Shown here: piece by piece, positions 25,073-35,316 of the stretch
Position numbering within the stretch: position 1 is the first letter of the stretch
Layout of the letters: each line of letters begins with the position of its first letter
NCBI RefSeq assembly: GCF_000739575.1
Contig: NZ_BBJO01000031.1
Coordinates: 1 to 64,000 of the forward strand
Direction: 5' to 3'
Source: Halobellus rufus
GTDB taxonomy: Archaea; Halobacteriota; Halobacteria; Halobacteriales; Haloferacaceae
Length of the DNA: 64,000 nucleotides
The notes under the pieces: model-generated
Seen by the model: the letters and a program-made list of their open reading frames with translations, nothing else
Databases searched by the model: none
Told to the model about the DNA's origin: nothing
Made by a program: the position numbers and the translations under genes

Positions 25073-25783
25073 ATGCGAAAGACGCGTTTGGCACTCGTTT
25101 CACTGCTCACGGTCCTGGTGGCGGGCCTCGCTGCGGACCCGGTCGCCGCGCAGGCGTCCGCCAGCGCGGAGCTCATCAACGGGCTCAACGGGAAGCTGCT
25201 GTACATCGCCGTTCCCGTGACGCTCCTCGTCGAGGGCATTCTGATCTACACGATCGTAAAGTTCCGGAACAACGACGACCCCTCCCCGACCAAGGAGAAC
25301 CGTCGCCTGGAGATCACCTGGACGATCGCGACGGCGATCATCCTGCTCTTCGTCGGCGTCGCCTCCTACGGCGTGCTCGCCAACGAGAACGTCGCCGGCG
25401 CGCCGCAGGTCGAAGACGCCTCCGGCGACCCGGTCGTCGTCCACGCTGAGGCGTACCAGTGGGGCTGGGAGATGTCTTACCCCGAGAGCGGCAACTTCTC
25501 CACCGGCACCGAGATCGTCGTGCCGAAGGACCGCCCGGTCGTGATCGAGGTGACCTCGCGGGACGTCATCCACGGCTTCCACGTGCCGGAAATGGCGATG
25601 AAGGTGGACGCGATGCCCGGCCAGGTGAACACGATCAAGACCGTCCCGTACGAGGAGGGCACCTACCAGGGCTACTGCACTGAGTACTGCGGCGTCGCCC
25701 ACTCGCAGATGTACTTCACCGTCGACGTCGTCTCACAGGACGAGTACCAAGACTGGCTCGACGAGCAGCAGAGCAGCGAATAA
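25073..25783 (+). CDS. coxB: Cytochrome c oxidase subunit II
   Basis: 236 residues. Signal peptide (ending near VAAQASA), two membrane helices (LLYIAVPVTLLVEGILIYTIV and ITWTIATAIILLFVGVASYG) and a cupredoxin domain. All CuA ligands are present: His in VIHGFHVPEM, then the cluster YCTEYCGVAHSQMYF (C, E, C, H, M). EAYQWGWEMSYP is the aromatic electron-entry region. It receives electrons from a halocyanin or cytochrome c. Subunit I lies 15 kb away at 40.6 kb. Confidence 0.95.
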   Translation: MRKTRLALVSLLTVLVAGLAADPVAAQASASAELINGLNGKLLYIAVPVTLLVEGILIYTIVKFRNNDDPSPTKENRRLEITWTIATAIILLFVGVASYGVLANENVAGAPQVEDASGDPVVVHAEAYQWGWEMSYPESGNFSTGTEIVVPKDRPVVIEVTSRDVIHGFHVPEMAMKVDAMPGQVNTIKTVPYEEGTYQGYCTEYCGVAHSQMYFTVDVVSQDEYQDWLDEQQSSE

Positions 25784-25849
25784 CGCGTTCGCCCCGGCGG
25801 CGGACGAACGTCTCTTCTCGGTTTCTGTTTCGATCCCGACGGCCCGCGG

Positions 25850-26296
25850 CTACTCGTCGCTCTCGCAGCCGCGCGATTCGAGGATCCGATCGACGATCCG
25901 GCCGGTCGAGAGCAGTTCCTCCTCGTAGCGCTTCTCCCTGGGCGTCGCGCGCGTCACTTCGCAGTCGATCCCGCGGGCGGCGAGCGCCTCGCGGATGGCG
26001 TCGTCGTCGTGGTGTTGATCGTGGCCGAGAACGATCACGTCGGGGTCGATGCGCTCGATCGGCACGAAGATGTCCTCGGTGTGACCAAGGTGTGCTTCGG
26101 TCACGACGCCGAGGGCGTCGATGACGTCGCGGCGCTGTCGGTCGGGGAGGACGGGCGGTTCCTTGTGGGTGACGTTCTGCCGCCGGGCGACGATGACGTG
26201 CAGTTCCTCGCCCAGCGCGGCGGCCTCGGAGAGGTAGTGGACGTGTCCGGGGTGGACGAGGTCGAACGTCCCCTGCGCGACGACGCGTCGGGTCAA
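25850..26296 (-). CDS. ribL: FAD synthase (RibL-type adenylyltransferase)
   Basis: 148 residues of the nucleotidyltransferase fold. [14 protein letters not shown] holds the HxGH motif, and [13 protein letters not shown] is the C-terminal nucleotide part. In Methanocaldococcus, RibL transfers AMP from CTP/ATP to FMN; many archaea use this in place of bacterial RibF. The start overlaps the upstream JAMM-protease stop by four bases. Confidence 0.88.
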   Translation of the reverse strand: MTRRVVAQGTFDLVHPGHVHYLSEAAALGEELHVIVARRQNVTHKEPPVLPDRQRRDVIDALGVVTEAHLGHTEDIFVPIERIDPDVIVLGHDQHHDDDAIREALAARGIDCEVTRATPREKRYEEELLSTGRIVDRILESRGCESDE

Positions 26297-26802
26297 AAGC
26301 GGTCCCCTCCGAAGTCGGTCTCGGTGTAGTCGACGTCGAGGTCCGCCTCGGTGAAGTCGAAGAACTCCTCGGGCTCCGGGAGGTCGACGTCGAGCACCTC
26401 GAGGTCGCGGACGTCGCCGTTCTGGTCGAACGCCTTCCAGTCGTCCGGTCCGTACGGGTGCCCGAGGATGATGTGGACTTCGCCCTGCCCGAACGTGTCG
26501 AGGTCGGCGTCGCTCGGCCGCAGGACGCCGTTCGGGTGCGAGTGGATCGACCCCACCGCGCGGCGGTCGTTCGGGATCATGTTGTTGTCGACGGTGGCGC
26601 TCACCGGGTTCGAGCGCGTCCCCGGGACGATCAACACCTCGGTGATGACCGTGCCGGAGCGGTCCAGATCGAAGTTGCGGGCGTCCTCGCCGCGGAGAAA
26701 CCCCATGTACTCGTTCGGGTGGGTCTCCTGGGAGGCCTCCCGCGCGAAGTCGAGCGCGTCCTTTGCGATGCCGAGGACGCCGCTCGACCGGAAGAGTCGC
26801 AT
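26293..26802 (-). CDS. JAMM/MPN+ metalloprotease-like protein
   Basis: 169 residues. The zinc protease set is complete: E31 ([11 protein letters not shown]), H87 and H89 (GSIHSHPNG), S97 and D100 (LRPSDADLD), i.e. E ... HxHx7Sx2D. Archaeal relatives remove ubiquitin-like SAMP proteins (HvJAMM1); this longer version resembles the second Haloferax JAMM, whose activity I believe is less certain. The C-terminal [17 protein letters not shown] extension is acidic. It overlaps ribL. Confidence 0.88.
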   Translation of the reverse strand: MRLFRSSGVLGIAKDALDFAREASQETHPNEYMGFLRGEDARNFDLDRSGTVITEVLIVPGTRSNPVSATVDNNMIPNDRRAVGSIHSHPNGVLRPSDADLDTFGQGEVHIILGHPYGPDDWKAFDQNGDVRDLEVLDVDLPEPEEFFDFTEADLDVDYTETDFGGDRF

Positions 26803-26977
26803 AGCCGGATTTCGGGTTCGTCTCCTTCTAAAGCTTTCGAGGCCGACGGGAGCGCGCTATCAGACCCCCAGTGGATAGCCAGCAGAACGCGCCCGGACGC
26901 CACCGAGCGGGCCGGACGTGCTGGACGCCCGCAGCCGATTGTAAAGTCTTAACCGCCACGCACCACTTTTCGCCAGT

Positions 26978-28903
26978 ATGACTGCCGAGAACGCCGGGGA
27001 TTCCGGCGGCGAGTCCGCTCCGGATTCGGAGGGCGACTCGCGACCTGTCGTCTACGATCTCGCACCGAACTGCACGCTCGAAGACGTCGAAGCGGGCGCG
27101 AACTACCACGCCGTCGTCAACGGCGTCGTCGAGTACGGCATCTTCGTCGACGTCTCCGACGAGGTGTCGGGGCTCGTCCACGAGTCGAACCTGAGCCGCT
27201 CCTACGAGGTCGGCGACCGCCTGACCGTGACGCTCGAGGAGGTCAAGGAGAACGGCGACATCGCGTTCGACGTCTTCGAGGAGTCGACCTACCAGACGGT
27301 CGTCGTCGACCACGAACCCGACATCACGCCGATCGAGGAACTGAGCGCGGGCGACACCGTCCACGTCGAGGGGCAGGTCGCACAGATCAAGCAGACGGGC
27401 GGCCCGACGCTCTTCCGCGTCGTCGACGAGACCGGCATCGTCTCCGCGGCGGCGTTCCGAGAGGCCGGCGTCCGCGCGTTCCCCGCGGTCGACGTCGAGG
27501 ACGTCGTCCGCGTCGGCGGCACCGTCGAGTCCCACGACGGCTCCGTCCAGATCGAGGTCGATTCGCTGACTCGCCTCGACGACGAGGACGCGACGGAAGC
27601 CCGCCAGCGACTCGACGCCGCCCTCGACGAGCGCGCCGCCCCGCCGAGCGTCGAGCCGCTCGTGGAGTGGCCCGCCTTCGAGAAACTCCGAGACGACCTC
27701 GAAGCGCTCGCGGGGCTGCTCCGCCGGACGGTCCTCGAGGGGCGGCCGATCCGCGTCCGACACCACGCCGACGGCGACGGGATGTGCGCGTCGGTGCCGG
27801 TCCAACTGGCGCTGGAGAACTTCATCGAGTCCGTCCACGACGACGAGGACGCCTCCCGGCACCTCGTCAAGCGGCTCCCCTCGAAAGCGCCCTTCTACGA
27901 GATGGAGGACGTCACGCGCGATCTGAACTTCGCGCTGGAGGGTCGCGCCCGACACGGCCAGCGGCTCCCCTTCCTGCTGATGCTCGACAACGGGTCGACG
28001 GAGGAGGACGTCCCCGCCTACGAGAACCTCGCGCACTACGATATGCCGATCGCGGTCGTCGACCACCACCACCCCGACCCCGAGGCCGTCGAGGACCTCC
28101 TCGACGCGCACGTCAACCCCTATCTGTACGACGAGGACTACCGGATCACCACCGGGATGATGTGCGTCGAACTCGCGCGGATGATCGATCCCGACCTCAC
28201 GGACGAACTGCGGCACGTCCCCGCGGTCGCGGGCCTGGCCGACCGCTCGAAGGCCGGCGCGATGGAGAAGTACATCGCGCTCGCGGAGGCGGAGGGCTAC
28301 GACCGCGACCGCCTGCTCGACGTCGGTGAGGCGCTCGACTACGCCGCCCACTGGCTGCGCTACAACGACGGGCAGTCGCTCGTCAACGACGTCCTCAACG
28401 TCGGCTGCGACGACGAGTCCCGCCACCGGGAACTCGTCGAGTTCCTCGCGACGCGCGCCGAGCGCGACGTGGAACGGCAGATGGACGCCGCCGCGCCGCA
28501 CCTCGAACACGAGCGGCTCGACTCTGACGCGCACCTCTACACGGTCGACCTCGACGAGTGGGCCCACCGCTTCACGTACCCTGCGCCGGGGAAGACGACC
28601 GGCAAGCTCCACGACCGGAAGGTCCGCGAGCACGGCGAACCGGTCATCACGATCGGCTACGGGCCGGACTTCGCGGTCCTGCGCTCGGACGGCGTCCGCC
28701 TCGACATCCCGCGGATGGTCGCCGAACTGAACGAGGAGGTCGTCGGCGGCGGCGTCTCCGGCGGCGGCCACCTCGTCGTCGGCTCGATCAAGTTCGTCAA
28801 GGGGATGCGCGAGGAGGTCATCGACAGCCTCGTCGAGAAGATGGCCGAGGCCGAACTCGACGAGGAGCTCTCCTCGCAGGCGATCGTCGACACCGAAGTC
28901 TGA
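26978..28903 (+). CDS. RecJ-like DHH-family nuclease with S1 and OB domains
   Basis: 641 residues. Domain order: S1-type RNA/DNA-binding (VEAGANYHAVVNGVVEYGIFVDVSDEVSGLVHES, ~35-95), an OB nucleic-acid-binding fold (LSAGDTVHVEGQVAQIKQTGGPTLFRVVDETG, ~120-195), the DHH phosphoesterase core (IRVRHHADGDGMCASVPV and AVVDHHHPDPEAVED) and DHHA1 near the C-terminus (VSGGGHLVVGSIKF). All catalytic Asp/His motifs are present. Archaeal RecJ-like proteins act as single-strand DNA or RNA exonucleases in repair, replication (GAN) or RNA decay; which applies here is not decided by sequence. Confidence 0.9.
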   Translation: MTAENAGDSGGESAPDSEGDSRPVVYDLAPNCTLEDVEAGANYHAVVNGVVEYGIFVDVSDEVSGLVHESNLSRSYEVGDRLTVTLEEVKENGDIAFDVFEESTYQTVVVDHEPDITPIEELSAGDTVHVEGQVAQIKQTGGPTLFRVVDETGIVSAAAFREAGVRAFPAVDVEDVVRVGGTVESHDGSVQIEVDSLTRLDDEDATEARQRLDAALDERAAPPSVEPLVEWPAFEKLRDDLEALAGLLRRTVLEGRPIRVRHHADGDGMCASVPVQLALENFIESVHDDEDASRHLVKRLPSKAPFYEMEDVTRDLNFALEGRARHGQRLPFLLMLDNGSTEEDVPAYENLAHYDMPIAVVDHHHPDPEAVEDLLDAHVNPYLYDEDYRITTGMMCVELARMIDPDLTDELRHVPAVAGLADRSKAGAMEKYIALAEAEGYDRDRLLDVGEALDYAAHWLRYNDGQSLVNDVLNVGCDDESRHRELVEFLATRAERDVERQMDAAAPHLEHERLDSDAHLYTVDLDEWAHRFTYPAPGKTTGKLHDRKVREHGEPVITIGYGPDFAVLRSDGVRLDIPRMVAELNEEVVGGGVSGGGHLVVGSIKFVKGMREEVIDSLVEKMAEAELDEELSSQAIVDTEV

Positions 28904-28925
28904 GACCGCGTCCGCAGCGCTCTTC

Positions 28926-30628
28926 TCACTCGAACCTCACCGTCCGCCGGAGCAGCGACCCCGCGATCGCGACGCCCGACAGCGCGCCGAGCGCCAGCGT
29001 CGTCCGTGTCTTCCAGTCCGAGTCGGGTGCGGTCTGTCTCCCGTTTCCGGCCGACGCCGCCCAGTCGGCCTCGAACGTCTCCCCGTAGTACGCCGCCGGC
29101 TCCGCCCCCACCAGTGCGAGCACGACCTCCCGGTTCTCCGTCGTCGCGTGCGCGTTCCAGTTGAGACTGCGACCAGCACCGTCTCGCGGTCGATCACCGC
29201 GCCCTTGGCGTGGACCTTCCCGAAGCGGCCACTCGGCTCGGCGATCCGCGCTTCGATGGGTACCCCTCGCTCGCGCAGCGCGTCTACCCGCTCGACAACC
29301 CTCCGGTTCGCGTCTCGATCGTACCACGCGTTCGAGAGGAGGACACGGACGCGAACGCCCCGCTCGGCGGCGTCGACGAGCGCGGCGAAGTACGCGCCGT
29401 CGGGATCGAGCCGCGGCGTGAGGACGTCGATGCGCCGCTCCGCGCCGGCGATCGATCCCCGAACCGCGCAGCCCGCGTTCCCGGGCGCGGTCAGGACGCG
29501 AACCCCCTCGACGTCGACCGCCCGCGGCTCGAACTCGGCGTCGAACGATCCGCTCGCTGCCGACTCCTCGACGAAAGTGGCGTTCGCTCGGTACCGACGC
29601 CACGGGACGGCGTCGATCCCGTCGGCGTCGTGAGCGAAGACGGCGGCCAGCTCGTCGGCGGTCGCCTCGGAATCGACGCGCACGCCCCAGCCGCGGCTGC
29701 TTCGGCCGCCGGTCCCCGAGGGCTTCCAGTTCTCCGTCATCACCAGCGCCGCGTCGTCTGCGACGGCGTACTTGGGGTGGTGGAAGACGTACCGCGCGTG
29801 CGGACCGCCGATCACCCGGACGTCGACCCCGCCGGCGACGAGTCGGTCGAGCCGCTCGCGCTGGGCGGTCGTCATCCCGCCGACGGGCCCGCCCTCCAGC
29901 AGCACGCGGACCCGAACGCCGCGGTCGGCGGCATCGACGAGCGAGTCGGTCGCCCGCACGGAGGTGAACGTGTACCCAGCGAGGAGCACTCGCTCGTCGG
30001 CGCGTTCGAGCGTCTCGGTGGGCACGCCGGGCGCGTCCGGGAGGACGAACGCCGTCGCGGTCGCGGGGCCGGTCGCGACGACCGGACGCGGCGTCAGCCC
30101 CCGCGGCGTCCACTCGCCCGTCGAGGCGTTCAGCCGCTCGCCCTCGTTCGCCCGCTCGTATTCGAGTCGGTCGACCACGGCTCCGTCGCGTCGGAGTTCG
30201 AGCGTCTCGCCGGCGTTCGAGAGATAGAGCCCGGCCTCTGCGACGGGGACGTCGACGAGTTCGCGCGTCGCGTTCGGCGTCGCGGAGAGGGCCACGACGT
30301 CGTCCGGCGGGACCGAGACGGTCGTCTCTCCGTCCGACAGCGTCAGGTTCGGCGCGCCCGCGGCGTCGACGACGACGTGCTCGCCGGCGTCGCCCTCGGC
30401 GACCGGGTCCGGGAAGACGGCGACGATCCGGGGTCCGTCGTTTGAGGAGTCCTGCACTCCCGCGTCGGTCCCGACGCCCTGCGTTCCGGCGTCGGCGGAA
30501 ACGACACCCGCGGACGGGACTACCGCGAGCGCGACGACGACTGCGAGGAGGAACGCGCGCACAGCGCGGTCGCTCGGCGGCCGCGTCGCTTCGGGGTCGA
30601 GACGGCCCTGTCGCAGTCGGGGTGACAC
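28926..30628 (-). pseudogene. Secreted phospholipase-D-like protein, frameshifted near the C-terminus as sequenced
   Basis: Signal peptide ~22-45 (AVRAFLLAVVVALAVVPSAGVVSA), a lamin-tail-like beta domain (~65-160), then two PLD modules. HKD motif 1 is HHPKYAVADD followed by VMTENW; motif 2 is VHAKGAVIDRETVLV, after which the frame breaks at 29170/29171. Adding one G gives GSLNWNAHATTENREVV and restores 567 residues, ending with a membrane anchor (LALGALSGVAIAGSLLRR). The start is GTG 30628 with TATA 23-31 bases upstream. An anchored, outward-facing phosphodiesterase or nuclease is likely. Confidence 0.85.
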
Positions 30629-30650
30629 GGGGCGTCTGGCACCCCGATCG

Positions 30651-30659
30651 GATATAAAC
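30651..30659 (-). promoter_or_regulatory. TATA element of the PLD-like gene
   Basis: On the minus strand GTTTATATC lies 23-31 bases before GTG 30628, pointing to a leaderless GTG start. Confidence 0.55.
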
Positions 30660-30688
30660 TCGTGGGCGGAGAAGCGCGGAGCGGTCCC

Positions 30689-32011
30689 TTACGCGGTGGG
30701 CGCTTCGGCGTCGCCTTCGCCGAGGGCCTCCGCGGCGAGTTCGGCCTCGTGCTGGACGAGATACGAGTGCTCGTCGGTGTACTCCGCGACGGCTTCGAGT
30801 GCGTCCTCGGTACCGATCTGGCGGAGCGCCCACGCGGCGGCCGCTCGGACGGTGTCGCTGTCGTCTTCGGCGAGCGTGTCCACGAGCGGGTCGACGGCCC
30901 GCGTGTCGCCGATCAGCCCGAGCGAGCGGGCGACGTACGGCCGGACGTTGTCGTTGTCCATCTCGAGTTTGTCAGCGATCGCCTGCGTCGCCTCGGTCGA
31001 GCCGATCTCGCCGAGCGCGCGGAGCGTCACCTTCTGCAGCGCCGGGTCGGAGTCGGCGTCGACGTACTCGACGAGCGTCTCGACGGCCTCCTCGGCGTCC
31101 GCGCCCATCCGGCCGAGCGCCGTGATCGCGGGCTTGTCGCGGCGCTGGGCGAGTTCGTGCATCTCCTCGAACGCCTCGGGGTTCGCCATCCGGATCAGCG
31201 CGTCCATACAGTGCTCCTGCATGAACTCCGACTGGAGGCTGTCCTTCGCGAGTAAGATCATGTCGACGCGGTCGCGCTTCTCCCACTCCTTCAGCGCCGA
31301 CAGCTCCGGCGGGTAGTCCTTGTAGTGCCCGAGGACGTCGTAGAAGCCCTCCGCCCGCAGCTGCTCGTTCGTCTCGAGGTCGTCCCACTCCTGGGCGTCT
31401 TCGAGTCCCGCTTCGAGTTCCTCGGTCGCCTCCAGGAGCGACGCGATCGTGTCGGCGTCCTCGTCGGCGTCGAGATCCGCGCCCTCGACGGCCTCGATCG
31501 CGGCGTCGAGAGCGGCGACGAGCGCGTCCTCCTGTTCCTCGCCGCTCGCGTCCTCCTCCACGGCGACGTCGGCGTCGAGCGTGGCACTGACGCTGTCGGC
31601 GAACGCCGAGACGACGTCGACGATCTCGCCCGCGCCCTGCTCGGTCCAGCGCGTGTCGGTGACGGTCGACCGGGCGGCCTCGACGTCGTCGACGACGTCG
31701 CTGGCGTAGGGGCCGCGCTGCGATTCGAGGTCGTCTCGGAGGTCCGAAACGCGCGATTCGAGTTCCTCGCGCGGGTCTTCGGCGTCCTCGTCGTCCTCGT
31801 CCGGTTCCGGCAGGTTCGCGGCGTCCAGATCCGCCTCGATCGCGTCGAGGTCGGCTTCGACGTCGTCGAGGTCGGCCTCGGTCTCGGCGTCCTCCAAGGC
31901 GGATTCGACGCCGTCGAGGCGCTCGTTCAGGGTGTCGGGCGTCACGTCTTCGGTCTCGTCGGACGCCGCCGCGTCGGAATCAGCGGCCGTCTCGTCGTCC
32001 CCGTCGCTCAT
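30689..32011 (-). CDS. Acidic HEAT-repeat protein
   Basis: 440 residues. Residues 1-220 are very acidic and predicted coiled coil (LNERLDGVESALEDAETEADLDDVEADLDAIEADLD). Residues ~265-430 are HEAT repeats of ~32 residues, e.g. KPAITALGRMGADAEEAVETLVEYV, PALQKVTLRALGEIGSTEATQAIADKL, NVRPYVARSLGLIGDTRAVDPLVDTL, TVRAAAAWALRQIGTEDALEAVAEY. HEAT arrays are protein-binding scaffolds; no partner is evident. Confidence 0.87.
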   Translation of the reverse strand: MSDGDDETAADSDAAASDETEDVTPDTLNERLDGVESALEDAETEADLDDVEADLDAIEADLDAANLPEPDEDDEDAEDPREELESRVSDLRDDLESQRGPYASDVVDDVEAARSTVTDTRWTEQGAGEIVDVVSAFADSVSATLDADVAVEEDASGEEQEDALVAALDAAIEAVEGADLDADEDADTIASLLEATEELEAGLEDAQEWDDLETNEQLRAEGFYDVLGHYKDYPPELSALKEWEKRDRVDMILLAKDSLQSEFMQEHCMDALIRMANPEAFEEMHELAQRRDKPAITALGRMGADAEEAVETLVEYVDADSDPALQKVTLRALGEIGSTEATQAIADKLEMDNDNVRPYVARSLGLIGDTRAVDPLVDTLAEDDSDTVRAAAAWALRQIGTEDALEAVAEYTDEHSYLVQHEAELAAEALGEGDAEAPTA

Positions 32012-32108
32012 ATGGCTGATATCCGTCCGTACCCGAAAAGAGCGTTTCCCTTCTGGTCTCTCGTCGGGACCGGCACGTTCTAAGCCCGCGCGGCCGCATC
32101 GTCGATCG

Positions 32109-32917
32109 ATGACGACGCCGACGGAAGACGCGATCGACGGGGTCGAGACCGACGACGCGGCCGAGGAGTGGGACTCGGACGCCTACGACGGTTCCCACGC
32201 GTTCGTCTACGAGTACGGGGAGTCCGTCGTGGACCTGCTCGATCCGACGCCGGGCGAGCGGATCCTCGATCTGGGCTGCGGCACCGGTCACCTGACCGAG
32301 CGCATCGCCGACGCGGGCGCCGAGGTGGTGGGGATCGACCAGTCGGACGAGATGATCGAGACCGCCCGGGAAACGTATCCCGACCTCGAGTTCAGACGGG
32401 CTGACGCCCGCGATTTCGACGTCGAGGAGCCCGTCGATGCGGTCTTCTCGAACGCGGCGCTGCACTGGATCGACGAGCAGGACGCCGTCACCGAGGCCGT
32501 CGCCGACGCGCTCGCCCCCGGCGGCCGCTACGTCGCCGAACTGGGCGGCAGCGGCAACGTCGCTCGCATCGTCGAGGCCGTCGCCGCGGAACTGACCGAG
32601 CGGGGCTACGAACCCGCCGCGGAGCCGTGGTACTTCCCGACGGTCGGCGAGCACGCGACGACGCTGGAAGCGCACGGCTTCGAGGTCCGCTACGCGCGGC
32701 TGTTCGATCGGCCGACCGAACTCGACGACGGCGAGGAGGGAATGGCCGCGTGGATCGGGTGTTCGGCGACCGCCTGCTCGCTGACGTCCCCGAGGACCGA
32801 CGTCCGGACGTCGTCGCCGGCGTCGAGGACCGACTGCGCGAGGAACTATACGACGACGAGGCCGGCGTCTGGACCGCCGATTACCGGCGGCTCAGGTTCG
32901 TCGCAGTACGCACGTGA
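32109..32917 (+). pseudogene. SAM-dependent methyltransferase, frameshifted as sequenced
   Basis: Class I fold: ILDLGCGTGHLTERIADAGAEVVGIDQSDEMI is the SAM site and VFSNAALHWIDEQDAV matches the trans-aconitate-methyltransferase-like group. After GEEGMAAWI the frame breaks at 32755-32757. Inserting one C (atcggg to atccggg) continues as RVFGDRLLADVPEDRRPDV ... YRRLRFVAVRT and gives 269 residues. The substrate is unknown; small-molecule methylation is likely by family. Confidence 0.83.
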
Positions 32918-32937
32918 GCGCTGCTTGGCCTCGTTTC

Positions 32938-33741
32938 CTATTCCTGCGTCTCTAGGTACGTCGCCGCGAGCGCGTCGAGCGCCTCGTGGTGCTCCGTCGT
33001 GTGCGGCGCGGTGAGCGGCGAGACCGACACGCGCCCCTCGACGACGGCCCGCCTGTCGGTGCCCGGGGGGTCGGGGAGGTCGCCCGCCCGCATTCGATCC
33101 CAGATGCCGTCGTGCAGCGTTACGGTCCCGTTACCGTCGTGCTCGGCGGTCATCTCGTACACCGTCGACGGCTCGGTGATCTCGATGGGCGCGGGGTCCT
33201 CGCCCTCGGCCAGCGGCGCGTTGACGTTCAGGTACTCGGCCCGCTCGAACACTCCCGCGCCGATCGCGTGCCGGAGCAGGTACGTCGTCGCCCGCGTCGC
33301 GTTCCGGAAGTCGGCGGGGTCCGTGGCCTGCTCGTGCCACGGGGTGTCGCCGCCGCCCGGGACGTACAGCGAGGCGGCGATCGCCGGAACGCCGAAGAAG
33401 GCGGCTTCGACCGCCGCGCTCACGGTCCCGGAACGACCGAGGACGTACGCGCCGAGGTTCGCTCCCTTGTTACAGCCGGCGACGACGACGTCGACGTCCG
33501 TACAGAGCGATTCGAGTCCGGCGACCACGCAGTCGGCCGGCGTCCCGGCGACGGAGTAGCCGAGTTCGTGTTCCCGGACGGTGACGTCGGCCGAGAGTTG
33601 CCGACCGACCGCGCTCTGATCGTCGTCGGGCGCGACGGCCGTCACCTCGGCGAACTCGGAGATGGCGTCGTACAGCGCCCGGAAGCCGACGGCGTCGATC
33701 CCGTCGTCGTTGGTGAGGAGAACCGAGAGGGTATCGCTCAT
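32938..33741 (-). CDS. surE: 5'/3'-nucleotidase SurE
   Basis: 267 residues. Metal site LLTNDDGIDAVGF (D12, D13, with N11), NKGANLGAYVLGRSGTVSAA for the second ligand region, and AVAPDDDQSAVGRQLS for phosphate. SurE hydrolyses nucleoside 5'- and 3'-monophosphates with a divalent metal. Length and motifs are normal. It is convergent with the methyltransferase. Confidence 0.92.
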   Translation of the reverse strand: MSDTLSVLLTNDDGIDAVGFRALYDAISEFAEVTAVAPDDDQSAVGRQLSADVTVREHELGYSVAGTPADCVVAGLESLCTDVDVVVAGCNKGANLGAYVLGRSGTVSAAVEAAFFGVPAIAASLYVPGGGDTPWHEQATDPADFRNATRATTYLLRHAIGAGVFERAEYLNVNAPLAEGEDPAPIEITEPSTVYEMTAEHDGNGTVTLHDGIWDRMRAGDLPDPPGTDRRAVVEGRVSVSPLTAPHTTEHHEALDALAATYLETQE

Positions 33742-33807
33742 ACGCGCTGCTTTGCGTGACGAAAGAAATGTGTACCGCTCGAACGAGTCCCACGCCGTCC
33801 GGCTGGC

Positions 33808-35316
33808 TCAGGCGACGCGGTCGAGGAACGTCTCGTCGTCGACGACGAGGTTGTACGCGCCCTCGTCGTCGTTCCACAGACAGAGCACGTTCTCGAAGGC
33901 GAGGACGTCGCCGTAGTCCGCCAGCAGCAGCGCCTCGTTGAACGAGTCCCGGGCCGTCGAGACGGCGTAGTGCTCGACGGACTCGCTGCCGTCGCCGACT
34001 TTGAACAGGGGATTTCGGCCCTCGTCGTCGGTCAGGTCACGGCTCAGTTTGACCGCCAGCAGGTCGATCCGGTTGGTGACGTGTCGCTCCATCTCGGCCA
34101 TCTTCGCGTGCCGGTCGGAGTCGGCTCGGACGTCGGCGCGGCGCGCGCCGTCCGGCCGGACGATCGCGTAGGAGAACTGCACCGTCTCGTTGGTGAAGGT
34201 TCCGTCGCCCGGCTCTCGGCCGCTCCCCCGACCGTCGACCGCGCCGACGTTCCCGTCAGCGTGCGTCGCGCTCGCATCTGCCGCGTCCGCGTCCGCTTCG
34301 CCCGCCTCGTCGAGTCGCCGCTGGAACGCGGGGGCCGCGACGTCGTCGCGGCGGTCGAACGACCAGCCGCGGTCGCTCGGGGCCTCGCCGGGCCACAGTC
34401 GAAGCGTCGGCGCGTACACCGAGCGCGGCGAATCGGCGGGAACGAGCGACCGTTCGACCTCCCGCAGTCCGATGCTCGTGTTCCGATCGGCGGGCGCGAG
34501 CGCGAGGAACGATCCGTCGTCGTCGACCGCATCGAGATAGCGCTCGGCGACCGTCTTCGGATCGTCGAGTTCGCTCAACACGTTCGCGAAGAGGACGAGG
34601 TCGATTCCCCCGCCGTCGCGCTCGGCGATCGACGTCGGGTCGAACGCCTCGGCGGTCTCGCGGTGGATCGTCGTCCGGAAGTTCCGCCCGGTCTCTTCGA
34701 GCATCCGTTCGAGGACGTCGGCCGACGCCGACGGCTCGACGGCGTGGTAGTCGACGACGGCGTCCTCGGGGAGGTAATCGTGCAGTCCGAGCGCGGGCCC
34801 GCCCGTCCCCGCGCCGACGTCGAGGACGCGGAGCGTCCGCGGGAGGAGCGCCCGCTCGGCGAGGTCGTCGAGGACGTAGCCGATCGCCGCGTAGTAGTCC
34901 GGCAGGTGGTAGATCGCGTAGCCGAGCGCGGCCGTCTCGTCGTACTCGACGGCGTTCTGCCGGTAGTAGTCCTCCTTCAGGCGTCGGATCGTCTCCCTGA
35001 GCCGGTCGCCGCTCTCGCCGCGGTGCCAGTTCGCGCCGTGGCGTTCGACCAGCAGATCCTCGACGGCGAAGGCGTACCGCTCGGGGAACGCCTCGGGGAC
35101 CCAACCGGGCTGTGGCGCGGGTTCCTCGCCCGCGGGGACGAACGTTCCGTCCTCGCGTTCGCGGAGGCGGAGATCGAACGCCTCCTCCCTGAGCGTCTGC
35201 CTGACGACCGCCGGGTGCGGCGTCCCCTCGACGTACTCGTGGATCTCCTCTGGGTCGATCGGGCGAACGTTGCGCAGGTACTTCGCGTTCGCGCGGACGG
35301 CCTCGCGGTCGATCAC
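33808..35316 (-). CDS. Methyltransferase-fold protein, Rsm22-like
   Basis: 502 residues from GTG 35316, whose GTGA overlaps the tyrA stop. The core is a SAM fold: TLRVLDVGAGTGGPALGLHDYL and LVLFANVLSELDDPKTVAERYLDAV. The N-terminal helical part (YLRNVRPIDPEEIHEYVEG ... RLKEDYYRQNAVEYDETAALGYAIYHLPDYYAAI) and the order resemble Rsm22/METTL17, small-ribosomal-subunit assembly factors. The C-terminal 120 residues form an additional domain after an acidic linker at ~345-385. The Rsm22 name is a tentative family call. Confidence 0.75.
   Translation of the reverse strand: MIDREAVRANAKYLRNVRPIDPEEIHEYVEGTPHPAVVRQTLREEAFDLRLREREDGTFVPAGEEPAPQPGWVPEAFPERYAFAVEDLLVERHGANWHRGESGDRLRETIRRLKEDYYRQNAVEYDETAALGYAIYHLPDYYAAIGYVLDDLAERALLPRTLRVLDVGAGTGGPALGLHDYLPEDAVVDYHAVEPSASADVLERMLEETGRNFRTTIHRETAEAFDPTSIAERDGGGIDLVLFANVLSELDDPKTVAERYLDAVDDDGSFLALAPADRNTSIGLREVERSLVPADSPRSVYAPTLRLWPGEAPSDRGWSFDRRDDVAAPAFQRRLDEAGEADADAADASATHADGNVGAVDGRGSGREPGDGTFTNETVQFSYAIVRPDGARRADVRADSDRHAKMAEMERHVTNRIDLLAVKLSRDLTDDEGRNPLFKVGDGSESVEHYAVSTARDSFNEALLLADYGDVLAFENVLCLWNDDEGAYNLVVDDETFLDRVA

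Noticed and set aside
26828-28771. 647-codon minus-strand frame opposite the RecJ-like gene
   Set aside because: Long only because the sense gene uses GC-rich codons; composition is the mirror image of an acidic protein.
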